From Liopterus haemorrhoidalis (taxonomy: Eukaryota > Arthropoda > Insecta > Coleoptera > Dytiscidae): a DNA stretch of 64,000 nt. Of the stretch, positions 1 through 12,664 are shown in pieces. The notes beneath the pieces were generated by a model. That model made no database searches, was not told the origin of the DNA, and saw only the letters and a program-made list of their open reading frames with translations. The DNA is taken from NCBI GenBank assembly GCA_963971575.1, contig OZ020622.1, positions 20,400,879 through 20,464,878 of the forward strand, in the 5' to 3' direction. Each line of letters starts with the position of its first letter. The first letter of the stretch is position 1. The position numbers and the translations under genes are program-made.

Positions 1-26
1 TATTTGCGTTATCATCACTTTTAGTA

Positions 27-204
27 TAGCCTGTTTCTTTGGTTGAGCGGAACTAGTATTATTTTAGTAACTTTTACCGATTATGTGTGGCTTTTGATAA
101 TTTTGTTTAGCAAAAACCAACTACAATCATCAATAAGAAAGTTGATGCCAACTTATGAAAATGAAAATTCCAGTTAGTTCCGCTTAAACGTTTCGAATAG
201 CCTA
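27..204. mobile_element. MITE of the GTTCCGCYTAAACG family, TA target
   Basis: The ends TAGCCTGTTTC and TAGGCTATTCG form an imperfect inverted repeat extending to GCGGAACTA, flanked by TA on both sides. Longer copies of the family lie at 4078-4479, 26203-26740 and 49015-49421, and partial ones at 34345-34464 and 57700-58140. TA duplication and size suggest a Tc1/mariner-type non-autonomous element. Confidence 0.6.
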
Positions 205-552
205 TACTTGGTACCAAAATTGTTTGTATAGTTCCATTTATTGAAAACTTAAAATTTTCATGACCCATGGTTCATTTTTTTAATTAACAATAATCTGGAC
301 AGTGATGTCAAATATGTAGTATATTGTAAAATAGAAATTCATCCTGCCATAAACACGTTATGCTAATTGTACGTAGTCAGCTCTCCGCTCGACGGATCCG
401 TTTGTCCGGCACCGGATAATTCATCCGTTCTACCGTTTTCAACTCTACGCCCAGACGGAAGGTTTTTTTTTTTTTTTGCAGCGCAACTAACTTCATTTGT
501 ATGTTTTGACATTCATTACTATCTTCGTTATTAAGATTCAAAATATTTCTTA

Positions 553-1132
553 TACCCTTTTCACACTAGATCTTTAAGACGAGTGAACTTAAAGTTCACC
601 GATGTTTAAGATCGGTATGCTTTTACACTTCATGTTTAAATCTCCGGTGCTGTCATCAGCTACAGTAATTTTGTCCTTAAGTTACCGTCATGAAATTACC
701 AGTTTTGAACTGTCTGCGCAGACGCACATTTTGAATTATTATAAACAAATATGTATATTTCATTTCATTCTACAATAGAGACACTACAATAAAGAATATA
801 TTGTTGATACATTTTATCTCAATTATTGTAGCGCTGTATTTTATTAAACATTATTAAAATAAATAATTTTACTATAACAACAAGTATAAACTTCTTATAA
901 CGTCGATATAATACAGTATTCTTGTTTATGATAATATAAAATGTTAACAGCACAAATTCAAGGAGTATTTTTTTATAATAGAAATTAAGTTAGCAATGCG
1001 GACGAAGTTTAAGACGCAGTTCTCTGTCTTAAACATCGCTTGTATTTAGACGAGGCCATACGGTTTCACATTAGCGTTTAAAGATACATTCACTTTAACA
1101 TCCGATCTTAAAAATCTAGTGTGAAAAGGGTA
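553..1132. mobile_element. PIF/Harbinger-like MITE, TTA target duplication
   Basis: The ends TACCCTTTTCACACTAGAT match as an inverted repeat (one mismatch in the first 20 bases) and are flanked by TTA on each side (550-552, 1133-1135). A three-base TWA duplication is typical of PIF/Harbinger. The interior is AT-rich and non-coding. Nested in the 366-2480 element. Confidence 0.6.
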
Positions 1133-1279
1133 TTACACCCAGAATTCAAATTATTAATATGAAAGCAATACATAAATTTAATTATGAATATAAGTTATAT
1201 TTATATAATCGAAATAGAGCTAGTGCAGTATATTATTTATATAACAAATATAAAAGAAATATTAAAATAAGACAAAATA

Positions 1280-2124
1280 TCAGGTCGCCAAGGATGAAAT
1301 TTGTAGTTAATAATATTGCCAACTTTAACAGCTTATTATTTGACATTGGCTTAATATTTTGCCGTTCTATTTTTTTTTTTTTTTTGTCGGAAAGTTACAC
1401 ATCTCGCCGGTTTAAATAAATCATTGTATGCTCTGAAAAATGTCTCTTTAAAATTAATTTTGTTGAAAATGGAACAATCGGAAATTCGCACAATTATGAA
1501 GTATATGTTCTTACGTGGAACTACGGCATCGCAGACCGCGCGAAACATTAATAGGGTATTTTGCTCTAGTGTTACTACGACAATATCAAATTGGTTCGCT
1601 ACATTTCGTACAGGTAATTTAAAAACCAAACAAAAAAAAAAAAAACCTGGCTCATCGATCACAGCAGAAATATACTGCAAACAACTGGACGAAATGGTGC
1701 AAAAACTTAATGAAAAGCTGCCTAGATTGGTCAACAGATCGACTCCTATCTTATTGCTTGATAGCGCTAGACGACACACTGCACAAATGGCAAAACTACA
1801 GGAATTAGAGTTGGAACTTCTTCATCATCCTCCATACTCACCAGACCTAGCCCCCACTGACTACCACTTCTACCGCAATTTGGACAACTTTTTAATAGGA
1901 AAGCAGTTTAATTCCGACAATGCTGTAAAACTGGCCTTCCAGGAATTCATTGACACTCGTCCGCCAGGGTTTTATACCACTGGTTTGAACAACCTGCCGC
2001 TTAAATCGCAAAAGTGTATAGACAATATGGGTGCAAACTTTGATGAATAAAATAATTCCTTATATTTGTAAGTTATCAACCAACTTTGCCTTATTTTCTA
2101 CAAATTTCATCCTTGACGACCTAA
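1280..2124 (+). mobile_element. Internally deleted mariner with intact TIRs
   Basis: Inverted termini (TCAGGTCGCCAAGGATGAAA left, TTAGGTCGTCAAGGATGAAA right as reverse complement) run about 27 bases and are flanked by TA. At 845 bp it is well short of the usual 1.3 kb for mariner. It holds the deleted transposase ORF described separately. Confidence 0.85.
1424..2050 (+). pseudogene. Mariner transposase with central deletion
   Basis: The likely start is the Met at 1469 (MEQSEIRTIMKYMFLRG), inside an ORF open from 1424. Visible parts are the N-terminal helix-turn-helix (ending SNWFATFRTGN), a Lys-rich junction (KTKQKKKKPG), then the C-terminal catalytic half with LLLDSARRHTAQ (second catalytic Asp region) and HHPPYSPDLAPTDYHFYRNL (third Asp). 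The linker and the first catalytic Asp are missing, about 130 residues compared with a full mariner transposase of about 345. The reading frame survived the deletion. It could not catalyse transposition alone, although the DNA-binding half might still bind TIRs. Family membership (DD34D) is from the motifs; activity loss is inference. Confidence 0.85.
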
Positions 2125-2483
2125 TAATAGATATTTAATTAGAGCAAATTATAAAAAAATTAGAGCAAAATTTGGTAGCAGAAATGCGTTTAAAGGAAGC
2201 GGAATTGTTTTATAATTATTTACGCATGAATAAGGACCAGTTTGATTATTAAGTGAGGATAATGGGGCTAAAAATGAGGTTAACTTCTCGAGTATATACG
2301 TGGCGTTTCGCTTCGACAAGGATCGCGATAGGTTAGAAAGAGAAAACCGTCCGTTTTACCGGACGAAGTTGAACACGATCCGACTTTTCACGGGTGCCGG
2401 ACGAATTGAAATATTTGCAGGCTTCTGATTGGTTAGTCGGACAATCAGATCCGTCAAGTGGAGAGCTGAATACGTACCATTAG

Positions 2484-3740
2484 GGAGCGCTGTAGGTATC
2501 TTGGTGTAGTGCACAACCTGTGCACCCACACTAGACTCTAGATACGTTACATTTATTTTTTTGACACAGTTGTTCTGGTCGATTTAATTCAGTAATTGTT
2601 TTTCTAGATCTATTCGCAAATTAACTGTAGAAGCTATAGCCAATCTGTATTATAAATGGACAATTTAAAATTAATCTATAATTAATTTCGTTTCATAAGA
2701 AACAACAAATCCAATCATAAATAACACTATATAAATATAAATGTCACTGTAAATATCATTTTCATAACACGTGTTCGTACTGTGGCACGAAATTTCAACA
2801 TTTATTATTAAAATTTAAAAAGTTTAACTGAAAATTAATTAAAACTCTGTTCCTAAAATTTGAATTATTTCTATTATGCCTATTTAAATTCGTACTAATT
2901 TTCATTATGCTTTTTAAAAATGAAACACAATATTATCGTTTTCGTTTATAAAGTATTAAATGTTAAAACATGTCATTTTAACATTTAATTCACTCATAAA
3001 AAAAAGGAAAATTTGATTTTTTGAAAAGTATAGAAGAAATATACTTTCCGAATTTCATGTGTCTATCCAAGGGGCGTTCTATCGAATAAAAAATACGGAC
3101 AAGATTTACAATATCCCACTTCAAACTCTATACAGATGGCAGCACATAACGACTACACTAAATAATTCAAAAATTATCAGTGGCTCTAAAACAATGGTTT
3201 CTGGAAGCGAGCTACCTATCTTCTAGTTTAATGACAAAACACTATCTTGGGTTAGGTTAGGTTAGTAAGTGTTTGGTTAGAAGAAGCCGAGCGAAGCGAG
3301 CTACCCATCTTCTAGTTTAATGACATAAATAAAAGTTCTGCACAGTCCCACCTGTTTAGAATCTCTGTATATTGAACAAATGACGTGTGTGTGACGCATG
3401 CACAGTGTGCAGTGGGATGTTGTAAATCTACACCAAAAATACCAATTTATCCCTTTAGGTGTAAAATTTAAAAAAACTGTTCAAACACTTTTATTTTTTT
3501 GTTTTAAAAATGACACCTACCTGCAAAAAATAGTATATTATTATACGCGTTTTATAAGACGATGTATTACCACGCGAGTTGTTTGAGTATAATATACTTT
3601 TGTTTATTCTTTGCATCACTTATTTTATGGAAATTTTAAAATTTCATTTATAAAATATATCGATTAGCAATCTAGGGATTTTGCTGAAACGCGGTCACCA
3701 TAGCAACAATGTATAATAAAACAATTTCTATGATAACAGT
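2484..3740. other. No gene; degenerate repeats
   Basis: AT-rich sequence. A direct repeat of about 31 bases (AGCGAGCTACCYATCTTCTAG core) occurs at 3205-3236 and 3295-3326. A block near 3030-3100 and 3430-3520 (CGAATTTCAT, GGGCGTTCTATCG) resembles the decayed repeat at 8400-8540. A short ORF at 3398-3586 has no recognisable family. Confidence 0.5.
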
Positions 3741-4077
3741 AACTTGACAGAAGCAAAACAACAAACTTTCTTTTTGAATTTTCTTAATAATAATATTACA
3801 ATTATCTGACATGGAAATACTTTCAAACTGTATTAAATAAGCATTTGAAAATATTTTAGATTAACAATGACACGCCGTAGACGAATAGTACTGCCTATCT
3901 CCACAAATAAAGTCACTAAAAACAGTTTAACAATAGAAGCAATTATTAAACTGTTTACAGTGTAACAATGATATTATTGTGAACGCAAAGTATAAAAAGA
4001 ATATTATAACTCAACAAACATAAGAAATGCGAAAGATTCTATAAATCATCCCGAATGTAGATTCAGCCCTTTAGGTA

Positions 4078-4479
4078 CAGGCTATTCCAAACGTTTAGGT
4101 GGAACTAAATGGAAATTTCGTTCTTTTAGGTTGTCACGAGAAGGGACCTTGCTTGGATTATTTCATGTTTTACGTTGGTATGTGAAAATTTAAAATTTCA
4201 ACAGCGAAATCATGGAAACAAATGATACTTAAAAAATATATTAAAATTTTTAATTCATTTTTACATATTTTGAATACAAAAAATAAAAATGGGAAATTTT
4301 TATTACGAATGACAAAAAATTAAGATGCAATGAAAAGGATATTTTATAATGACAGTCAATTTAATCTTAAATATGCATTGTGAGTATAATTTACAAAGCT
4401 TAAACAAAAAGTCCGAATTAATAGATAAAAATTACTAGATTTCAAAATCTAGTTCCGCTTAAACGTTTGGAATAGCCTA
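4078..4479. mobile_element. 402-bp MITE of the GTTCCGCYTAAACG family
   Basis: The ends CAGGCTATTCCAAACGTTTA and TAGGCTATTCCAAACGTTTA are inverted repeats flanked by TA. The interior, including a TTTTAGGTTGTC...GGGACCTTGCT block, matches the copy at 49015-49421 in opposite orientation. Confidence 0.75.
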
Positions 4480-4489
4480 TACGCTAATC

Positions 4490-5190
4490 ATGACAACTGA
4501 CTGTACAAACTAATAAAACAAATGTAAGGCATGTCTCACTTGTCATAATTCAATTAATAACACCAAAATAACATGACAATTAGAAATTTATCTACGACGC
4601 TCTCGTTTAGTTGTATTTTACTTTGTAATGTGCATTATCAATAATATAAATATGTTTCATTTTTAAAACGCTTGATGAAAATAGGTTCAAATTAAAATAG
4701 TTTATATTTTAATAACACATAATTTTAATACAGGTTTTTAAATTTTAATAATAAATGTTGAAACAGGGTGCAATATGTTCGAGAGAATTTGCTCTAAGTA
4801 TTATATGTTGTCAGTAACTTGCCCCAGTGATTATATTGAAACGCTGGTCTATATGTTGTATATATTATATTTTTCTATTATTTATTGTATTATATTGTTA
4901 ACCGATTATTAATACTTTTATGTTACCTTTCAATTAAGACTGGCAAACAAACTGTACTCCATTTTATGTCACATACATGAATTTTTTTATGAAACAAAAA
5001 ATTGAATACTCGAATCAACCCTATGGTTGATATAAAAACCAACTTTTGGAAAAATCAGTTTTAGAATTTTAGTACAAAAACCTGTTATATCAGGTATTCG
5101 AATTCATACAAAAAAATAAATAAATAAATAAGATATAATTACCAGAAAAAAAAATACATACTAAATTACATAAAATAAACTAAAATAACT
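4490..5190. other. Intergenic AT-rich sequence, nothing recognised
   Basis: No open frame of note and no clear TIR. It contains poly-A and ATAA microsatellite-like runs (about 5110-5160). Confidence 0.4.
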
Positions 5191-6070
5191 AAGGCCGCAT
5201 TCAGAGCTCTTAAATTAATAGACTATAGACTATATCTTGTACTCTGTTGATTGTCACTAAAAGTTTGTCATATGGTAAGACGTGCAACCGTTCAGACCTC
5301 TAAATTTAATACGTTGTTCGTTGTCGATTGTGGATAATTTTCTAAACTCATAGCTATAGTGCATTCAAAGGTGAGTTTGCAGTACAGGGCATATGGGGTA
5401 GTTCTTTTTCATACTCTCTAATGGGTTTACACAATGACGCTATTCTTTTCTTGCTTGTCGACGTTGCCAGCTCTAAAACGCGCTGATCTGTGAAGACGCA
5501 ATATTTTACAAATGGCCATTTGTTTTTGTTGAGTGTTATTTTGAGTTTTATAAGAGTTTATTTTTGTAAATCATACGAGTTTTTCATATTATTATAATTG
5601 ACACATTTGACACTTTAACAATATTTGGCAACACTGCTCCCATTTACCATAAGAGCTATACTGCAAACTCACCTTTGAACGCACTATAGTGAATTGTTTT
5701 AATGAGACAGACATATAAACACATTGGCTATCTCAGTCTATCAAAGACAGCATAGATATTGTATGCCTTTACATAACCTAACAAAATGTCATCATTAACA
5801 AAACGCGCTCAAAATTACAAAGATGAACAGTAAATATGATCAATTTAGGTTTAGTTATTGAAATCTAGGACAGCCGAATTATAAAAACAATAATAGATAA
5901 TAAACATTTTACGAAGGCACCGTAGTTGGTTTAAAGACACACAGATGTCGGACTACTCACTAATTTCCGAGAGCTGTAAACGCTACGTCGAACGTTAAAA
6001 TAATGTATTAAACATATCTACAACGAATAGTCCACTGACAATCAATTTAAAGAGCTCTGAATGCAGCTTA
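5191..6070. mobile_element. Non-autonomous element, GCCGCATTCAGAGC termini
   Basis: The left end AAGGCCGCATTCAGAGCTCT and the right end (reverse complement AAGCTGCATTCAGAGCTCTT) are inverted. The target duplication is unclear (TAA/TAT). A partial second copy lies at about 11795-12207. It hosts the MITE 5357-5686. Confidence 0.6.
5357..5686. mobile_element. 330-bp MITE nested in 5191-6070, TA target
   Basis: Termini TAGTGCATTCAAAGGTGAGT and TAGTGCGTTCAAAGGTGAGT are inverted and flanked by TA; the inverted repeat extends through GTTTGCAGTA. The second copy is at 43926-44942, itself split by a hAT insertion. Confidence 0.75.
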
Positions 6071-6795
6071 TAACCAAAACATAATATAAATTATAATTTT
6101 TCATTTGATTTATGGCTGGTTGCTAAAGAACGAGTTAAGTGTCTTCAATCGAGTTATACTTAACTCGCCTCAACAATAACACTAAAACATATCATTTTAA
6201 CAATTATAAATTTATCAAAAAAAAGGTTTTAAAAATCGCTTTTAACTTCGAAATATGTAGTTTCATAAAAATATATTCATATATGTTCTTGTACTTACTT
6301 ATCATGTTCATAGATTCTAAAAAGAATATTTGACTGTATTATTAAGAAGTATTTTATGAAAACATCTTGCCAATTTGGAAATATATTAATGTTTTTACTT
6401 AATTATTTCACATCAAAGAAGGGTTGAATTTTTGTGTTTATTAAGTACTAGCTGAGTACCCGTGCTTCTATACGGTATTTTAACGATCTGGTACCACTTT
6501 GCAATTATTAAAAGTCATGGTTCTTTGTAGACCATTTTAGTGGTTCTCCTTTCAGGTGGTAGGATCACCAGGCTGCTGGGTGAGCTCACTCTGGAGCAGG
6601 CCGCGTAGAACTTCCCATGTGAGAAGCAGTCCTTTCTTATGTCTATCTCTCACCCCAAATCTTGATTCGCCTCTTTAGGGACTGAATAGAGTAAAATCCT
6701 GAGTTATGTTTTCAAGCATGTATATGGGTAACCTCTGTAAGTTTTAGGGGTTTCTTATTTCGGAATATCTCTTTTTAGTGGGTGCTTACGTCATA

Positions 6796-8105
6796 AAAGG
6801 TGTCTCAAAAGAAATTTTATATTTAGTGGATCGATAAAAAAAAAAGTAAGCCGTATATAGAAAAAATGTTTATTAATTATTAAAATACACTTTTTGGGGA
6901 TTTATTTCTTAAAAATAATATCGTCTAAATGTAGACCCTCGCGTTCTCGGCACTCATTTAATCGAACAGTAAAACTACTTATAACGTCTCGGCAGGTGGA
7001 CTCAGGGATGGCTGCCATTTCGTGACGGATATTTTCTTTCAAATGCGCCAGTGAAGTCGGTTTATTGGCGTAAACTTTAGATTTAAGATAACCCCATAGG
7101 AAAAAGTCCATAGGGGTTAAATCTGGACTGCGTGGAGGCCAATTTATGTCACCTCTCCGGGAGATCAATTTGCCTGAGAAAATTTCACGAACACGTGGCA
7201 GAGACATATTGGACGTGTGTGAAGTTGCTCCGTCCTGTTGGAACCATGTTCTTTGGTTATAGCCAGGAAAGTTTTGCAGTTCAGGTACCAAGAAGTTGTC
7301 TAACATCTCCACATAACGCTCTGAATTCACTGTAACTGCACGCCCCCTTTCGTCTTCAAAAAAGTAAGGGCCGATAATTCCTCGCGCCGACATCGCAGCC
7401 CATACGGTCACTTTAGGCGAATGTAGGGGTTTCTGATGTTTGCGTTTCGGATTCGTTGCACTCCAGTAGCGGCAGTTCTGCTTATTTACGTGGCCATTAA
7501 GATGAAAATGAGCTTCATCCGAAAACAAAATGTTGGTAAACGTTGAAAATCGCTCAATCACCTGATTTACGAAATTAAGCCTCTGACTGGCATCTTGGGG
7601 CTTTAATTCTTGCACCAATTGAATTTTTTAGGGGTGCAGCTTTAGGTCTTTGTGCATAATGCGATGTAATGATGATCTATGCACATTTAAAGCACTTGCG
7701 CGCTTCCGAATTGAAAGGTTCGGGTCGTCACGAACAGACTGATTAACATTCTCCACGTTTTCTACCGTTCTTGATGACCTAGGTCGCCCGGATTTTGATT
7801 TATCCAGCGTTGTACCAGTCTCTTCAAACTTTTTAACCCAATGTCGAATGAGAGGAATGCTTGGCGCATCATTTAAGTGGCGAAAACCTCGAATACTGCA
7901 GAATTTTCTACGCGCTACAGTCGCCGAATCACCGTTTTTGTAAAACTCTCGCACGAATAACGCGCGGTCTGCTCCCGAGAAACGCTCCATAGCGACTGAA
8001 TTCCCAAGAGCCAGGCTACCGATTGACATAACCCCCGCGCCCCTCGGATACGTTGCGTTCACGCAGTAAGCTAAATAAATATAAAATTTCTTTTGAGACA
8101 CCTTG
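6796..8105 (-). mobile_element. DD41D mariner (rosa-like) copy 1
   Basis: The terminal repeat (C/A)AAGGTGTCTCAAAAG at both ends is flanked by TA (6794-6795, 8106-8107). The length is 1310 bp, against 1309 in copies 2 (18675-19983) and 3 (50650-51958). Near identity of the three copies points to recent amplification. Confidence 0.92.
6902..7990 (-). pseudogene. DD41D mariner transposase, one nonsense codon
   Basis: The coding sequence starts at MERFSGADRA (ATG at 7988-7990) and runs 362 codons. The N-terminal half is a double helix-turn-helix DNA-binding region (IRHWVKKFEETGT, SGRPRSSRTVENV). The catalytic domain has Asp158 (LFSDEAHFHLNG), Asp253 (WFQQDGATSHTS) and Asp295 (SPDLTPMDFFLWGYLKSKVY), with 41 residues between the last two, which is the DD41D signature described for rosa. 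A TAC to TAA change makes codon 121 (7628-7630) a stop; copies 2 and 3 have Tyr there. The rest of the frame is open, so this is a single-lesion pseudogene. The enzyme would act by cut-and-paste at TA. Confidence 0.92.
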
Positions 8106-9360
8106 TATAAGGAATATACTTTTCGAATATCAAGCGAATATTAGGGCAAATTCAGAAAACATAGGAAATACGAAAGGTTCTATAATTCACCCCAAAGGTA
8201 GATTCACCCATTTAGGGGTTGATTAAGACAAAATCTTGAAATAAGTTTTTCGACATTTGTATGGGTAAACTTTGTAAGCAAAAAAATAAGTCGATATCTA
8301 ATTGGTTTTAAGAAATATTGAAGAATCTGTGAAATCAAATTTCACCTCTTTTCACTCCTTTAGGGGTCGAATTTCGAAGACTCCCTTAAGGGGTGCTTAC
8401 GACATGGAAGGAATATATTTTCCGAATTTCATTTCTTTATGTCCAAGCGACGTTCTATCGTATAAAAAATACCAATTTATATCTTTAGGGGAGAAATATT
8501 AAAAAACTCTCCAAACACTTTTTAAAGATTTTAAAAAGACACCTATCTGCCAAAAAGGAATGTTATAACTCAACAAACAGAGGCAATACGAAAGGTTCTG
8601 TATTTCACACTGAATGTTGATTAGGACAAAAGCCTAAAATAAATTTTACATTTGTATGGGTGTCCTTTGTAAGTAAAATGAGTTATTAAGTAATCCGTGA
8701 AATCACATTTCACCCCTTTTTATTCCCTTAGAAGTCATATTTCGAAAAACGTTATGGAAGAAATATACTCCTCGAATTTCATTTTTCTAGGTCTTGTTTG
8801 GGTTGTCTAGGTCCAGTTTTTGTGTTAGGCGTTGATGAGTGATATTACGAATACCCGCACACGGGTGGCCGGCACACATGCGGCGTCCCTGTCTATACAC
8901 CATTAACAAAGTGTTTTTATCTGTCTCTCCATCCGATATTCAAAAAAATGGCTGGACATATTTTCACATAATTTGGTATGATAATAGACTAGAGAACCAG
9001 GATTTAAACATAGGCTATACGGCATTTGAAAATTTTTATTCTATGGGGGTGTTTTGAGGTTAAAACTGTTTATTAAAAATCTTAAATTTTTTCTCTTATG
9101 ATTGATTATTGACATAACAAAAAAATATACAAGGTGTTTGTTTGAAACGGGGCACCCCAAAAATCTCCTTTATATGTAAAGATACAAAAAATCTTCAGAA
9201 CAAAAGTTAAACTAGACAAAAAGGCCCATCTAAAGGTTACTATAAGAATTCTGAGGCACTTCCGGTTTCACCGGAAATGATGTCAACTTTTGATCTAGCA
9301 TAGGGAATCGATAATTTTATATTTTTTTCCTAAAAGCACATTAAATTAGCTTTACAATGA

Positions 9361-9769
9361 CACCAAAAAATCATATTTGTATGTTAACCATTTCAAAATG
9401 GCGACCATTTATTTACAAAATAATAATCAACATAAGTTTTACAAAGTTGAACGTAGCAAGCTTATTAGGTACAAATAATGACTTACTACCAATTAATACA
9501 ATTTTTTTGTCAAACAAAAATAAGCAAAATAAACTATTAAACTCTCGTTATTTATAAAACATTTATTTGAAAAATTAAAATTTAAGTTATTTCATGTTAT
9601 TTCATATAATAACTAGTTATAACAGTTTATTTTAGAGATATTTTGTTACTTTTTTTATTGTTTTCAAAGCTTGCTACGTTCAACTTTGTAAAACTTATGT
9701 TGATTATTATTTTGTAAATAAATGGTCGCCATTTTGAAATGGTTATCATAAAAATATGACTTTTTGGTG
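9361..9769. repeat. Long inverted repeat (hairpin), 103-base arms
   Basis: Arms 9361-9463 and 9667-9769 are reverse complements with about three mismatches (shared core ATGGCGACCATTTATTTACA), separated by a loop of about 203 bases. It is a foldback structure of unknown origin; no transposase or target duplication was identified. Transcription would give a long dsRNA stem. Confidence 0.85.
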
Positions 9770-10369
9770 TTTGACGTTTGGGTTTGTGACAAAAATTGTT
9801 TATAATAAAAAAACAAATTTTTGTTGTTCTATATACTTTTTAGATTAGATGAATATTTAGGAAGTTACCCTAAAACTAATATCGTGAAATATCTCATTTA
9901 TTATTTACTTTGCATCAAAAATGTATATGAGGAGCCATTTCTCTTCAATGCAGTTTTTTAATAAGAAGATTATTTAGGAGGCAAGGATAGTTTTACCTAT
10001 TAGATTAGGTTGAAATATCTTTAGATATTTTATCATACATATTTATCATTGCTTAACAGCAAAAATGGATATAAGAAAAGAAAAAATTCCTCCCCGAATT
10101 AAAAAAAAAATAACAACTCAAAAACAGTTAGAGAAAGCGACCTGCGGTTAAAAATTTTAATAAGGGGAGCCTATAAACGAAGTATCTCACTTATTATTTA
10201 CTTTTCATCAAAAATATATGGACGAAAGATTTGTTTACAATAAAGAAACGATTATTTTCTGTTCTATTTGTAATTGAAATATCACACTTATCATTTACGT
10301 TACAGCAAAAATTTACATTACAAAGTCCGTACGAAGTACGGGTACTCCAGCTAGTTAATGTTAATAATA

Positions 10370-11470
10370 GTTGTTCAGTTTAGAAAAGGATAAAATTTTT
10401 AAATTTACCCTCAAACGTAAACAATTGCCCTGAATTCTGATTCTAACCCTTTGTTCATATTGTGACAACCAGTTTTGACTTTTGCGCTTAGGTGTGCTTC
10501 TAACACCAACTGTTGTATTGGTGCTTGAAGGGGCAGGGGTTAGTACGTGTGCGTTCAACGCACTGATGTACCCGGAAAGTGTGCTTAACGCTCTTGAGTA
10601 CTCAAGTTCTAGGTTGAGTACGCAAATCACGCGCCTTGAAATCAACTACTGTGTAGTACTAGTTTGTAATACGCAAACGCCGTCGCAGTTTGACACATGC
10701 GAAATATGCGTATTACGTTGAAGTACCTACCACACAGCACAGCAAATTGCCATGTCTCAATCAATCTCCCTTTCCACATCTTTTTTTTACTATATTATTT
10801 CAAAGGTAAATTGTGTCGAGAAATGTGTTAATATATTTCTAAATTGGTATAAATTTTAGAACTGAAAATATCTACCTCATTTGTAAATATTATTCCTAGT
10901 TGTTAGTTAGTGAGTAATATTAATTTATATTTGTATGCAAGTTGAGTGTTTGAGTACCTGCATTATTTAGTATGATCCCTAATGACATTCCAAATGGCTA
11001 TGGTCTTTATATTCTTGATCATGGTCATACAGTGTTTTTGTGAAATAGTCAATTATTTATATTACAATAGATGTAAACACAAAATATAAAATTTCGTAAA
11101 TATATGTAGACAGGGCTTTTTTTCTTAAAAATAAAGTTAGGTGGTAAGCTTGTTAACTGCCAAGCATATACTTTAATAAAATACACCAGTTCTGGTGAAA
11201 AAATCACTAAAATAGTGCATTGAAACTTTAGCACAAAAATAAGAAATTTTATTTGAAATTAACAAAAAATTTGTTGATCGTATTGCTTGTAACTTTTACT
11301 GTCTTACTTATACGGTAGGCGTACCACCGCTTACTCAATGGAAAAAAGCTCTGTATGTAGATATAAAAAGTACCAAATGTAATTTAATATTTACAATAAA
11401 ATATTAATGACAAAAAAATTGATGTGAAGTATTAATTTTCATACATTTCAGGATTTTAGAAGTATTTAAT
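10370..11470. other. No gene recognised
   Basis: Two overlapping opposite-strand ORFs of under 100 codons (10361-10721) resemble no family I know and have no splice context I can support. The rest is AT-rich. Confidence 0.4.
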
Positions 11471-11475
11471 ATGTG

Positions 11476-11790
11476 CAGTGGCGGCTCGAGGAAACTTCTA
11501 ATAGAGGTGCTGCAACCAGAATTATAACTGAGATCTTTCGGGAAAGTAAATCATAATTAAGATGGACATGAAAAGTTTAACTACATATACGTGGCTATTC
11601 TACATACTTATTCATTCTTTTAAAAATACAAAAATATGTGTAATCAAACGTGCACTTCGCAAGCTTTTAACTGCAAACAACTACAGCTCCGAAAGTGTAT
11701 AAGAAGCCGTTAGCCAGGGCCGTGCGGTGGCATGGAGCAATGGAGCGATCGCTCCAGGCGCCTGCAAGGCATCTAATATCTATGATGTCT
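11476..11790. mobile_element. hAT-like terminus fragments
   Basis: CAGTGGCGGCTCG at 11476 looks like a hAT end with its partner missing. CAGGGCCGTGCGGTGGCATG at 11716 is the start of another family, repeated at 34559. Neither has a matching right end or target duplication. Confidence 0.4.
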
Positions 11791-11826
11791 CATTAAAACA
11801 ACTCAGACGGTTTCACATCTTACCAT

Positions 11827-12116
11827 CAGGGTGACCAGGTCTCAGGTTTTTGCTCGGAGTCTCAGGTTTTCGGGCCAGAGTCTCAGGTCTCCGGGATTTG
11901 TTATAAAATCTCCGGTTTTGTACTTTTGGTGAAGACTTTTTTTTTTGCTCATCACTTAAATTTTTAAGGTGAGGACCTTTTTTTTGCTCATCACGTGGAG
12001 TTTGGAGGTGAGAACCTTTTTTTTGCTCTTCACTTGGATTTTTTTTTTTTGCTCATCACTTGGATTTTGATGGTGAGAATCTCAGGGTTTACCTCAACTG
12101 AAATCTGGTCACCCTG
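11827..12116. mobile_element. hAT-type MITE, CAGGGTGACCAG ends, minisatellite core
   Basis: CAGGGTGACCAG at the left and CTGGTCACCCTG at the right, with 8-bp duplications CTTACCAT/TTTACCAT (one mismatch). The interior is three to four copies of a T-rich unit (GGTGAGGACCTTTTTTTTGC, then TCATCACTTGGATTTT). It is inserted in a partial copy of the 5191-6070 family. Confidence 0.88.
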
Positions 12117-12527
12117 TTTACCATATGAACTTGCTAGTGATAATCAATAGAGTACAAGGTACCGTCTATAACCTATTGATTTAAAAGCTCTGAATGCGGC
12201 TTATAACTTATAGATGAACTATTTGTTTTATTAATGACGCACAACAGTAGTGAGGGTTTTTAATAAGAAATTAAGTAAATTTAGAGATGGAGAGAGTAAA
12301 AAATATCATAAACGTCTGTAATGTTTAAATTATTTTAATTTTGGGGGTGCTACAGCTCTTATGTCAAAATCAACAGTTATATGATGATAATTGTATGTAA
12401 TAATCTTTATTCATGCCTTTCGGCTTCGAATTAAGTACATTTCATACATACATTTGTTTTAGAAACCCATTAATTGTATAATAATCAAAACTCACAAAAA
12501 TTCATTTAAAAGATAAAAGGAAAAAAA

Positions 12528-12530
<3 letters not shown>

Positions 12531-12593
<63 letters not shown>

Positions 12594-12664
12594 TATTGGT
12601 ATAGGTCTTAGACCATCCTCCGCTAGGTACTGCCCTTCATATATATATATATATATATATATAT
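12531..12664. repeat. (TA)n microsatellite pair
   Basis: Sixty bases of TA (12531-12590), a 48-base non-repetitive spacer, then a second run (12639-12664) directly abutting the hairpin at 12665. Confidence 0.95.

Larger units (their letters stand above)
366..2480. mobile_element. 2.1-kb element with about 40-bp inverted termini, TA target
   Basis: The left end ATTGTACGTAGTCAGCTCTC and the right end (reverse complement ATGGTACGTATTCAGCTCTC) match over about 40 bases, continuing into a GACGGATC motif. TA flanks both sides. It contains the PIF/Harbinger-like MITE 553-1132 and the mariner 1280-2124, so its own net length is only about 0.7 kb and it has no coding capacity of its own. Confidence 0.55.
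6448..10354. mobile_element. 3.9-kb composite, CTAGCTGGAGTACCCG inverted ends
   Basis: The left end CTAGCTGAGTACCCGTGCTT and the right end (reverse complement CTAGCTGGAGTACCCGTACTT minus its last base) are inverted with one indel. The interior holds the DD41D copy 6796-8105, degenerate tandem-like blocks at 8120-8800 (TTCACCCCTTTAGGGG, ACATTTGTATGGGTA) and the hairpin 9361-9769. Superfamily and target duplication are not determinable; this could be two fragments in opposite orientation. Confidence 0.4.

Noticed and set aside
3247..3268. GGTTAGGTTAGGTTAG, resembling the insect telomere repeat TTAGG
   Set aside because: Only about three copies in non-repetitive context; too short to call telomeric.
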